A DNA stretch of 64,000 bases from Sapria himalayana (Eukaryota; Streptophyta; Magnoliopsida; Malpighiales; Rafflesiaceae), in NCBI GenBank assembly GCA_029783825.1, contig JAREIK010017918.1:1906501-1970500 (forward strand), given 5' to 3'. Below are positions 1 to 9,867 of this stretch, in pieces; position 1 is the stretch's first letter, and each line of letters starts with the position of its first letter. A program made the position numbers and the translations under genes. The notes under the pieces are model-generated. The model saw only the letters and a program-made list of their open reading frames with translations, had not been told where the DNA came from and did no database searches.

Positions 1-59
1 CAATAATCTTTCTTTTTTTTGTCTAAATCCTACATGCCTTTATAAAGGATAAACTTCAC

Positions 60-480
60 TCGCTCCTCGCATCCGTAAAGCATGAACTCTCCATTCTTGT
101 CATCAATGAGGGCTTATCTAGTGACTAAAATGATATTTCCAAAATTAATATAATATGTCGGTCTTCCTCTATATCAAACTTCCAACAACACAAAATCTAT
201 AGGAAAAATAAATATATTAATTTTAACTAATATATCTTCAATAATATATATTGGGTACTTCATCAATTGATTGGTTATTTGTAGTGATAGAGAGGTTAGA
301 GTGATATTGACAAACATCTTAATACTTTTTGTAGTGTCTTTTGTAGTGATATTGGTTATTTGTAGTGATAGAGATATCTTCAATAAATATCTCATCAAGG
401 TTCAATCCTTGTGATATTGACAAAAGCATTAAGTTGATACTCTAACCCAAATCTCATAGTGTCTTTTGGAATGTGTGCTT
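60..480 (-). pseudogene. Gypsy aspartic protease remnant
   Basis: Read on the minus strand, residues such as EDILVKINIFIFPIDFVLLEV (positions 174-236), followed by ALIDDKNGEFML (near 60-120), match the C-terminal half of the retropepsin-like protease of Athila/Tat gypsy elements (family pattern EDVLVKVDKFIFPVDFVVLDM, then ALIDV). This enzyme normally cleaves the Gag-Pol polyprotein. The active-site stretch, expected near 400-470, is unrecognisable apart from flanking residues, and in-frame stops interrupt the rest. Two further copies of this segment lie at 22620-23000 and 38862-39160. It is a dead gene. Confidence 0.7.
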
Positions 481-1654
481 CCTAATAATGCACAATATCA
501 TAATATTTTTTGGATCTTTAAATATCATTGAGACTTTTTAGTAAATAAGTATACTATATTTCTTCATCATGTTCCGTATGATAAACATCTTAGACTTTCT
601 CTTAGTACTCAAGACATCTTTTATTAATTTTATATAATTTGGCATTTAAGACAATGCTTTAGAAAATTAGATATTTACTTCTATCGTATAAAAAACATTG
701 AGAAACTTCTCAAATGATTCATCCAATTTTTCATTTCTAAAATACTGTGGAAATGGAATGTTTGATGGAAAATTACTTTTAGCATCATTCTCTATCATAT
801 TCATCTTTATAGTACTTAGGTTAATTTCCATTTACTCCTCTAATATTCTTTTTTCTCTAATCATTGGGGGATTGAGTTGGACATTCTGCTCCTTGAGCAT
901 CGTGGCTCTAGAAGATGTTATCTCATTTGGGGCCATGGATTATAAAAATACCATGGTGGAGTTATGACTTTTGGGAAAGTCATGCCACTAACAGTTTAGG
1001 CACCATCTATTTTAGTTTCCTTTATTTGTTACCCATTAATCTCTTTGTTACTTCTAAGCATAATTGAAAAACACTTTAGATTTATCTCAGTACCACTCGA
1101 TAGTTTATTGATACTCTTTCCCTTCATTGTCAATTTTTTGATTTGATTCTTTATACTCCTCATTATCATATTCATTTGCTCCAACTTCATTTCAAGCCTC
1201 TCCATATAGTTTTTTTTTTAAATCATTTTTTCATTTTTATCTCGATCAACAATTCTATCAATTTGTCTTTAATAGAAGTTTTTCTTTAGATCTTTAATAT
1301 GGATAATGTTAATTCAATCTCCATTCAATATTGTGTCCCATTGAAATATACTTAAATTTCTTCAAGACATATCCAATATTTTACTGCTCATTTTTATAGT
1401 CTCCATAAGAAAAATTTTTATGATTTCTCATCTTTGGATATTAGTGTGATTGGATATTTCTATTGGGCTCCTACACTTGATAAATAAGATCAAAATTTAT
1501 CATTTCATGTAGTTTCAACATAATGATTTCTCCATTTCTTTTCATTTCGCCTCTTGGGATTTTAACCTTTTAAGAAGTGCCTCAATCTTCACCTTCATCG
1601 TGATAAATTTATCCAACTTTAATATTACTCTAGCTTTCTCTCAAAGAGATGATC

Positions 1655-2200
1655 ATTTATAGTTTAGTAGTTATTCTTCATTAACTCCTCAAATATATAA
1701 CTTACTTCCTCAAATAATTTGTTCATAATCAATCCACTCGAGGCCACATTAATTGCGCACCTCATCATACAGTTCAACTCATTTTAGAAGATTTGGGTTT
1801 GGAACCATAACTCAACCTCATATTGAGAGAATCTTTTCAACAACTCCTTAAACTAGTCTTAAAAATCATACAAGGTCTCTAATTTATCTAGTTGGAATTG
1901 ACTTGGATCAATATATAACTATGAGGTGATTCGATATGAGAAGAACTTTGCGAGGAAAGATAGCACAAATTCATTTCAACTCTCAATAAAGCCTCAATAT
2001 AAGTATTAGAACAAACTATGTGCTTAGCCACTTAAAGAAAAAGGAGATAGTGGTAACTTGATGAAATCTTGACAAAATTCATTCATTTTAACTATGTTGC
2101 ATAACTTCAAAAATAAGTCAACATCCCTATTCAAATCCTCTGATAATCTTTCACTATATTGATATTATTGGACCATCACTATCAAACTTAGCTTCAACCT
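1655..2200 (-). pseudogene. Gypsy gag (capsid) remnant
   Basis: The minus-strand translation gives FLKLCNIVKMNEFCQDFIKL, then FVLSFLAKFFSYRIT, then KELLKRFSQYEVELW and finally LFEEVSYIFEELMKNNY. This is the order of conserved blocks in the plant retrotransposon gag domain (capsid), which assembles the particle. At least four in-frame stops break it (for example near 1835, 1850, 1985 and 2030). Homologous gag remnants lie at 43900-44620 and in the two halves 48780-49228 and 52566-52750. Certain as a gag relic, not functional. Confidence 0.75.
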
Positions 2201-2717
2201 AAATTGGTTGATTTCCACTGGTTGCATCCAAATCCTATAGTAGATGTCCATCTTAGTAGGTCACTAATAGTCACCTAAAATGTGGTGCCAATTGAACTGT
2301 TAGATAGCTTGACAATCACCTCTTTTGGCCTCTTTGTTGTTGTCAATTCCTTCAAATGGTTCTTTTTCAACTCTGTATCTTGAAAGTACTTTTCTAGTTT
2401 TCTCAATCCCTAGGTCTAAATGTGTTAGCTTTATTCATAGAGTTTTTGCTCATAAAGCATATAGTAGTTGCAAAAAATAAAAAAAAAATACAAACAAAAA
2501 TGACAAATAGATAACACAAAATATGCAATGTAAATCAAGACACAAAATTAAGATATTGATATCCAAACTACTTAAATAGAATTATCTTTTTTCAAAGATA
2601 TTTATGTCGACTAAATTTGACTAACAAAACTAAATAATCTTTAACATAGTACAAAAAACTTATGGTGACTTTATTATGATCCCTAATTTTTAGGATTAGG
2701 CAAAGTCCCAAAATATT

Positions 2718-2900
2718 TATTACAAGAAAAATATCAAATAGCTTAGGAAAATTCCCTAGCTAAATGGGTGTTTTCCATCACTAAAGTGGATATAACGATG
2801 GATTAATGTTGGAACATTTCCCAAGCTAAAGTGTTTGTCACTAAAATTAACGAGTAAAATATTCCCTAGCTAAATTAGCGATGGAAAAATCCCTAGATAT
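2718..2900. repeat. Degenerate CACTA-like terminus with subterminal repeats
   Basis: The sequence tattacaagaaaaat at 2718 equals a typical plant CACTA terminus (cactacaagaaaaat) with two C-to-T changes. It is followed by three short repeats of the form ttccctagctaaa (2751, 2815 variant, 2861), like the subterminal transposase-binding repeats of CACTA elements. It sits exactly where gypsy copy 1 breaks off relative to copies 2 and 3. I could not find the partner terminus to the right, so the element boundaries are unknown. The call is tentative. Confidence 0.4.
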
Positions 2901-3169
2901 TTTCATTCTAAAATTATTTTCACATTTTTTATTTTTTACATAAAATTTAATCACAAATTTTAAATTTTTATAATAAATTTATTAAAAACATAAACTATAA
3001 ACCATTATTTACAATTAACAAAAAAAAAAATTAATTAATAAAATATTCTAATACAATATGTTACATAGTTAAAACAAATATGACAAAATATGATTACATC
3101 TTCTTCATCAATGTATCTTCTAATGATAGTGCATAAAGTATAATATGTCCGTGAAATTGATATTACTTT

Positions 3170-3327
3170 CTCCCCCAACTCCTCTGGTCACCATCTTTAT
3201 GTTGTGGCAAAGTTGTCATAATTGTGCCGCATCATGTCTGGTGAAATGTTAGTTTCTATTTGAGGTCGTAAAGCATATTATCCGGCTCATAAAACTCAGA
3301 TGCAGCAACATCCACCCCTATGAAAAC
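3170..3327 (-). pseudogene. Enolase exon fragment
   Basis: On the minus strand, after an AG acceptor-like dinucleotide (3328-3329), the sequence reads VFIGVDVAASEFYEPDNML and then YDLK before a TAG stop at 3256. This closely matches the enolase block V-IG-DVAASEFY...YDL, which lies upstream of the catalytic and metal-binding region. Further along in another frame are ISPDMM and PEELGEKV, resembling the following ISGD and the later GEKV segment, so the fragment is frameshifted and partly deleted. Enolase interconverts 2-phosphoglycerate and phosphoenolpyruvate in glycolysis. The fragment is far too short for the roughly 440-residue enzyme. It lies just inside a CACTA-like terminus, so capture by a transposon is plausible but not shown. 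Confidence 0.65.
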
Positions 3328-3419
3328 CTAAACACAACAAGCAGACAAGAATATTCTCGCACAAACTTCTCTGGTAGACTTGGTTAAACCTTAATGTTCG
3401 AATTACACGAGAGACTTTA

Positions 3420-3560
3420 CTTTTCCTATGAGACTTGAATCAGAGAGGAGAACATACTTCATCACTTGAATCGCGATCAAATATGGAATCTCCAAGGTTC
3501 TTAGCTATTTGTGTTATAGTGATCCGCCATTGTGGTTGTGCCATCACTTGCTCAGATACT
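3420..3560 (-). pseudogene. Unidentified coding-like fragment
   Basis: The minus strand holds an open stretch reading QVMAQPQWRITITQIAKNLG and then DSIFDRDSSDE, with balanced amino-acid composition unlike the surrounding AT-rich DNA. I do not recognise the family. It lies upstream, in transcription direction, of the enolase-like exon, but it does not match enolase sequence that I know. It may be another captured host exon or an exon of a decayed gene. The span is given only as the area where the frame looks coding. Confidence 0.3.
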
Positions 3561-4477
3561 TTTAGATGATGAAGTCATTTCTATCTCTTTATAACTACTT
3601 GCTTCCCACCATAATCAAACACTTATATATCTATGAAATAAGAAGCAAGTTCACATAAAATTTCAAATCAAAAACTTGATTTTATGTTTAGTTTCAAATT
3701 TTGACTATGAAATCCACTTGAAAAAATTAATTCAAAATTCAGAATTCAAACTAAATTAAAATCTACTCAGAATCCAATTCCACAAACCAAACATCATAAT
3801 TGAAATTCCATGTTGTTTCTATAATTCAATACTGAAAGCAAAAACATTACCAAGTTGGCATACGCTTGCAAGTACACAAATCTAAAATGCAAACAACGAA
3901 TTCAAATTCCAATACTACTTCATCCAAAACAACTGCATCGAGAAGTGATGAAAAGTAATTGTTAGGAATTATAATAGGAAGTGCAGAAGAAAGCTGCATC
4001 ATAATACTTAACTAGAAAGGAAACTCGTGGTGGTTGAGTGAGATGGTGGGGGAGAGCAGCGTTCTTAGAACGTTTCTTCTCCTCTCCATGTGCTTGCACC
4101 AATGATTTTGATCACTTAGCTTTATTGTGTTAGTCCATAAACTCTATAGTTTCTACTGCCATATGGTTCTTCTCTTGGTTCGAAGCAAGCACCATCACTT
4201 TTTCGTATGCAACTACATAACTATAGAACAGTTCAATATCGTACACATCCATGGTTGGAAACATTTCAATATGCACTCTATAAAAATAATATGCACTCCA
4301 TAAAAATAATTCACATTCATAGATATATAAAAATAGTAATTATAGACATAAACAAATACAAATCTGAGTTGAGAGTCATACAATTTCAACAAATATCTAA
4401 AAGATGGTCAGAAATGATGTTTAGAGAGAGTGTGTGCAAAAATAAAATATTTAAGAAATAATGAAGATAATAATAGC

Positions 4478-5015
4478 TCAGCCTCCTTTTGATCTAGTAG
4501 AGATCGGTAAATAAAAACAATATCCACTCCATTGAGGCCTATTACACAAATCATTATGATTATCTGATGTAGGCAGGAAACACATTGTTAATTGATGAAA
4601 AAGAATCCATTGCAGTAAATAAAAACCTTGATCTTGATAGGGGGTTGGGACATTTCCGGCGACCCATTTTTGGGAATCACCAGCACTTGGATCAAGCAGC
4701 CACGTTTCATTATATTTAGACATAAAAGAAAACATTGTGTTTTATCACCAACTTAAAATGCAATGGGTTGGCTAAATTGTTCAGCACCAATTTGGATTAA
4801 GTCAGTTCTAATGGCCGACCTACCAAGATCACTAATCACCTGCTCCACTGCAGCAAAGTCAAGCACTTGTGAAATGTAATTAGCCAATCAAAACTTAAAT
4901 GTTACTTGTGTCATGACCTCATCACATTGGAATCCTTTATGAGAGATGTTCCAAAAAGAAATGGTCCACTAGCCAGCTGAATCTGTTGCAACAAAGCACA
5001 TGACAGCACATGACA
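4478..5015 (-). pseudogene. Unidentified coding-like region, two segments
   Basis: Two minus-strand segments look protein-coding. One (about 4780-4990) reads VLDFAAVEQVISDLGRSAIR and continues DLIQIGAEQFSQPIAF. The other (4478-4735) is an open frame of 85 codons beginning MFSFMSKYNETWLLDPSAGD. Composition is less AT-biased than the flanks. I do not recognise either product. Stops separate the segments, and no splice layout could be settled. They may be one decayed host gene or fragments carried by the presumed CACTA element whose left end is at 2718. Confidence 0.3.
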
Positions 5016-6600
5016 TTTGAAAACCAAGACAACCTTGGGGTTCAAAAATTATGTGTGCACGAACGAGGTGTATATTTCAAAAATACCATTCCTATTGGTA
5101 CCAGCATACCTAATTTTAACTAGGTATCTGACCATGTAATGCTGGCATCATTGGATTTCTTAGAATACGCTAGCAAGCTTAAATAAATCCATGTCATGAA
5201 TTTATTAAGACTACTCTTTCATTCAAGTAGGAGAAAGAAAGAAAGTGAGCTAGGTTTTTACACATCATGTTGTGCGTTAGTAAAGGAACCCATAAAGAAG
5301 CATTATAAAGTAAGATGCCGTCTTCAGTAGCATAGGTTGAAAATAAGCAACTGACGAGGTTAGATCAACAACCAGCCATGTCTTGCTCCACTTTCCATTT
5401 TGGCCCATCAAAACACATGCATTGGGATATAAAAATCACAAATAAATCACTAGATATTATCGATCGTAAGCTGAGATTCTATTGATTGAAACAAATGAAA
5501 GGCAAATGCCAGAGAAATTCATGAATTATTGTTAGTTTGAAATTTGCGTTAAAATCACAAGGCAAAATTACCTCGAGTTTGCAGGGCGAGCGAATTTCCC
5601 TGAAAGGAGTATTACTAAAGGTGAATTTCAAAGAAATGTGATTCCAAGTTACATTCACAATACTACTGGCATATGATCCAGATAGTTTCCTACATAAGTA
5701 AAATGCTTTTTGATCTTTAACATTCCCAAAGAAAACGTTTAAATTTGTTTACTCCAAATGCAACAGTCACACGGAAGATGTGCATGGATGAAAATTAGAT
5801 AGGAATGAGAAAATGGAGGAACTACATCACACGCATGGCTCTCAAAAAAACTAATGCTAGCACTGGGTTTTCCAATGGCCAATATTTTAGTCATGGTTGT
5901 TTTGCGACTCATAATGTTAAATAGTATGCAAATGTGGTTACTAAATATCAATAAATTAAAATTTGCCTATCAGCTAGAAATGTAATATCAGGGTAATATG
6001 GCAAGGCAGTTGCAAAAATAGGGTTGGTGTTTAGTTGATTTCAAAAGATTTCGATGGAGCATCAAATGCACAATAGCAGTATAATCAAAACACACCCTTA
6101 GCAGTTGCAATGGTCTTGTGGACAGTAGCAATAACAATATTCAATGTTATTTAATTTTAATTGGAGACTATAAAATAAAAATGATAAAATAATATTGTTG
6201 TTATATTCCAATGCTTTACAATAATATTTAATTAAGTATATGATAATATTTCAACAACTCTCATTTATTAGTAATAATATTTGATAATACTCAAAATTCA
6301 ATTAGATAACAATAATAAAGTATTTTGATGCATTATGTAGATATACAAAAGTATTCCATATATATTGATGATTTATATTTATTTTTATTTATTACAAATT
6401 TTTTATTAAATGTAACAAATTATTAATATGAATAAATGGTTTAGATTAAAATTCAATGAAGTTTAATGATGCTTGATATGTTTGTTAATATTCATGTCTC
6501 ATTTTTTTTTCAATGAATTTAAATGAGCTTGGATATTAATCGATATTTTTTAACATTATTCCATATGTGTTCAATAAAATATTCTACCCACAAAAATAAA
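5016..6600. other. No recognisable gene
   Basis: Both strands were read. Only short frames with no recognisable motif are present (for example a 70-codon minus-strand frame at 5739-5951). From about 6120 the sequence becomes very AT-rich and simple. I see nothing that supports a gene or a defined element. Confidence 0.5.
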
Positions 6601-6604
6601 AAAT

Positions 6605-6606
6605 AT

Positions 6607-6637
<31 letters not shown>
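6605..6637. repeat. (TTTA)n microsatellite
   Basis: About eight uninterrupted copies of the tetranucleotide ttta/attt occur here within AT-rich DNA. It is simple sequence with no coding content. Confidence 0.9.
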
Positions 6638-6769
6638 CACATCAAAAACCAAAGGTTCAATAAACTAATTCTTGAGATAGATGTGAGCCTCCTTGGAGGT
6701 TGCAAGTTCAATCTCCACAAGCTACTAAAAAATTGTCAGGATAAGAAATCATGCCTCATTTAGTTATAT

Positions 6770-7421
6770 ATAATTATATAGAGTTTTATATAGTTATACA
6801 AATAAATATAAATAGTTAAAAACTTATAGTTAAACATAATATTGTATGTTGTTATACATATAATTATAAATATAGTTACATGTGGTTATAGATATAATTA
6901 CACATATAGTTATACTTATATTTATACATGTATGTATGTATATTTTTTTATATAATTTTATATATGTATGCATATAGTTATCTATAAGTATAGATATAGT
7001 AAAATTCATTTTTATATACTAATATATAAAAATGTATATTAAATATATGTTGTTAATTATATATTTAAATATAGTTATGTATAATGTTTTTATAGTTATA
7101 CATGTAATCAATAACAATTATTTATAGTTATATATTCTTATACCTATAGTACATATAGTTAAAAATAGAGTTATATATATATATTTAAACATATAATTAT
7201 ACATAGATATATTAATACAAGTAGTTATAAGTAATTATACATAAATGTATACAAAGTTATTAACAAATATATAGATTTACATATATGTATACATAGTTAC
7301 ATATATAGTTATATTTAATTATATAAAGTGTTACATAGTTATACAAATATTTATATAGTATACATATTTAGTTAAACATAATGTTGTATGTTGTTATACA
7401 TGTAATTATAAATATAGTTAG
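6770..7421. repeat. AT-rich degenerate repeat of tatagttata units
   Basis: The stretch is composed of many imperfect copies of motifs such as atatagttatacat and ataattatacat in irregular spacing, including repeated blocks such as taaacataatgttgtatgtt (near 6830 and 7372). It ends where the chromovirus 5' LTR starts. It has no coding potential and could form many small hairpins. Confidence 0.7.
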
Positions 7422-8255
7422 TATGAAATCACGAAAAAAAAATGAATATATAAGTAACATAATTTGATTTCTAGAAAAAAAAGGTCAAAATGGTAATTTT
7501 GTAATAAGAAAAAAAAACCTGAAAATTTTAGAGCCATAATGATAAAATGGATATCGTTATTGAATTTGTCTTGGAAAATATATCTACCATATCAAATTTC
7601 GTTAAATTCTGAGAAAATCAGAATTTGTTATATTTTTATTTAATTAAATAATTATTAGAATATTTATATAAAAAAATTTCTCAACCGAAAGATTGAGCCA
7701 CGTCGTCCGCGCGTGTCTATGCCTGCGCGGGTGGTTCATCGGCTATCCAGGTGTCAACCTAAAAGAAAAAAAGAGAGAAAAACGTCAGGAATCTAGAAAA
7801 TGGGAGAAAAACTGAAAAAAAAATGTTCGGCACTAAAGAGAGAGAGACATTACATAAAAAATATCCGTGAATTTTCTTTTAATCATAAGATTATTCTGAG
7901 ATCAGAAAGAAATAGTCCAAGAACTAAAGTTACTCAACACGACGAGATCTTCATATTGATATCAAATTTATAAAGTTTCTGTGAAATTTTCTGAAAGGTT
8001 TTTGTTTTCTTTTATTAGAATTTCTTTCTATTTAATGGCTGAAATGATCATATTTTATATTTCAATTCGAAGTGTTAGAAATTTTATTGGAAATAATTGA
8101 TTGGTGAAATGTTTCGTATTTCGTTTAGTAAAAATTAGTACATGACGAATTGGATTTGGATTGTTATAATTGTGTCTGGAACATGGGTTAAAATTTGAAA
8201 TGATATTATTGTATTTCAAATGCACGAGAACATTTCATATACATGGGTGGGTGCA

Positions 8256-8256
<1 letters not shown>

Positions 8257-8292
<36 letters not shown>
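8257..8292. repeat. (TA)n microsatellite in LTR
   Basis: About 18 uninterrupted TA dinucleotides occur within the 5' LTR. The 3' LTR has interrupted TA and TACG runs at about 14021-14075, not at the exactly corresponding point, so the tracts have changed since insertion. Confidence 0.9.
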
Positions 8293-8294
<2 letters not shown>

Positions 8295-8311
8295 TATATG
8301 GATGGTATTTA

Positions 8312-8420
8312 GCGAACTCGAATTGGGACAACGTCCAGACTGAGTTGCCTGGGATTTTATTTGGTACATGGTTATTATAGATTGCGAACTTGAATTGGGA
8401 CAATGTCCAGGCAAAGTTAC
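8312..8420 (+). repeat. 72-bp tandem duplication inside the LTR
   Basis: The motif gcgaactcgaattgggaca at 8312 recurs 72 bp later at 8384 as gcgaacttgaattgggaca, each followed by a gtccag block. The same pair is present in the 3' LTR (about 13782 and 13853), so the duplication predates insertion. Duplicated upstream motifs in LTRs can act as enhancers, but nothing here demonstrates this. Confidence 0.7.
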
Positions 8421-9017
8421 GACAGTGCTTATTTCTCAGAGTAAATCCAAGAAAATCATATTTTATTCGGATAAATATCCAATCTGTTTTTTGGAGGAGG
8501 CCCATATTTTTCGGAATAATTCCTAAAAAATAAATATTTCTATAGATATATACATATATATATATCCAGATATATAATATGTCACACTTGGCTTCGACAT
8601 GTGTGAGGGAGTCGATGAGACTCAGGAATATGGGCATATAAACATTTCATCCATAATTGGATTCATATAAACATTGTACTTGAATGGTTGTTGATATATA
8701 TTCATGATGTTTTACGTTCACTTAGGTAGGGAGTAACTCTGAAGGAGTTTACCCTACTGAGCTTTGCTCACTCCGTTGTGGGACCCCTTTTCAGGTATAG
8801 GTCCAGGACAGATGACAGATTCACATACGGGATCATACATGTGAAGGAAAGCTAGTTGTGGCTTAAATATAATGTTATATGTTTTCTTTCTTCCGTTGAG
8901 CAAATAAAATATAAAACGAAATAAAAATGTATTGTACATTTGAGAAAATTTTATTTTATTGCACATTGTATTGTGTGATGAATGAATTGGACCCCCTGGG
9001 AATGGGGTGTCACAGCT

Positions 9018-9029
9018 TGGTATAAGAGG
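9018..9029 (+). other. Primer binding site (tRNA-iMet, degenerate)
   Basis: The sequence tggtataagagg follows the LTR end by three bases. It matches the initiator-methionine tRNA site TGGTATCAGAGC at ten of twelve positions. This is where the tRNA primes minus-strand DNA synthesis. The position independently fixes the 5' LTR end. Confidence 0.8.
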
Positions 9030-9271
9030 TTATGTATATAATTACCTATAAACTCAAAAATTGGTACAAGATTCATAATGTGATAGAAAAATTTAGATAT
9101 GTAAATATCTAATACACGGGGAAAGAGAAAAATCCTAGGGTAAAAAAAATATAACCTTAGTGGTTCAGAAAATGAAATGATAATTTCAAAATGAAAAGTC
9201 TATTATTAGTTGGCTTGTGCACTAATAATAGGAATGAATGTGTTTCTTATATTATTATTTGACTTATGTAG

Positions 9272-9690
9272 ATGGCAAATAGAGAATGAGGACATCGGGG
9301 ATGTCTACGAAATGAGGATCAATTCACATCCTTCTTTGATCAGCAAGCTCTGATAGAGGCTGTGGGTGTTGCTATTGCAAGAGTTGCACAAACTAGTGCA
9401 ACTGGAGATCAAGAAAGAATAACCAACCTCCAAAAACCCAAGGCACATCATCCTCCAACATTTATGGGAGGAGGGGCACAATGATAGTAGATCATTGATT
9501 ATGACAAGTTGAGAAAAAAAAACTTGGACAAGTTATTGCATGTGACTTTTCCTTTGGGGTCTAAGGTGGAAATTAGTCAGATATGTCAAGATTGTGAGTT
9601 GGAAATCTCAGGGATTATATTCATGGCAGATCTTAGAGTCATGAAAATGTCAGATTTTGATGTAATTCTTGGCATAGATTATTAACAGCA
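9272..9690 (+). pseudogene. Chromovirus gag start fused to protease end by deletion
   Basis: The ATG at 9272 opens a gag-like frame (a TGA stop falls six codons in) that reads DQQALIEAVGVAIARVAQTS up to about 9480. From about 9540 the frame reads as the C-terminal part of the protease, ending FDVILGIDY near 9682, a phrase diagnostic of the gypsy protease end. The capsid core, the zinc knuckle and the protease active-site DTG are absent, so roughly 1 kb was deleted internally. The product could neither form particles nor process a polyprotein. Confidence 0.7.
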
Positions 9691-9867
9691 CATCAAGTCA
9701 TTATTGATTGTGATCGTAGAAGAATTATTATCCACACACCAGACAATATATGTGTTGTATTTCAGGGGGATAAGCTTGATGCTTTACCCCATAATATGTA
9801 TGATTCTAAATAGTATGGACAACTTATAGGTTGGCTGACATGTCTCACCCTAGAAGAATAATGGACA

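Larger units (their letters stand above)
1..2717 (-). mobile_element. Decayed Ty3/gypsy gag-protease remnant (copy 1)
   Basis: This minus-strand fragment of a plant Ty3/gypsy element runs from a protease remnant (window start to about 480), through a spacer, to a gag remnant (1655-2200) and leader-like sequence up to 2717. The same order and sequence recur at 38640-47635 and 47640-54540, so it is one repeated family. The gag type and the protease phrase point to the non-chromovirus Athila/Tat branch. The fragment is cut at the window edge and ends on the right where a CACTA-like terminus begins. No reading frame survives. Family assignment is by motif resemblance; the branch is inferred. Confidence 0.75.
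7422..9014 (+). repeat. Chromovirus 5' LTR
   Basis: The LTR opens with tatgaaatcacg, against tgtgaaatcccg in the 3' LTR, so the first base pair of the expected TG has decayed. It ends with gtgtcaca directly before a tRNA-Met-like primer site. Matching to the 3' LTR is strong over about 1,290 bp with indels, including the block tcaaccgaaaga and the gaattgggacaa blocks. A TA microsatellite sits at 8257-8292. An open frame on the minus strand at 8206-8637 is an artefact of LTR sequence. Several C-to-T and G-to-A differences between the LTRs fall at CG sites. Confidence 0.85.

Noticed and set aside
7748..7770. ggtgtcaacc resembling a hAT terminus
   Set aside because: It is part of the chromovirus LTR (present in both LTRs at the corresponding place) and has no inverse partner or target duplication.
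8206..8637. A 143-codon minus-strand frame
   Set aside because: It lies wholly within the chromovirus 5' LTR, and the equivalent 3' LTR frame (13709-14056) is different in length and sequence; an antisense artefact.
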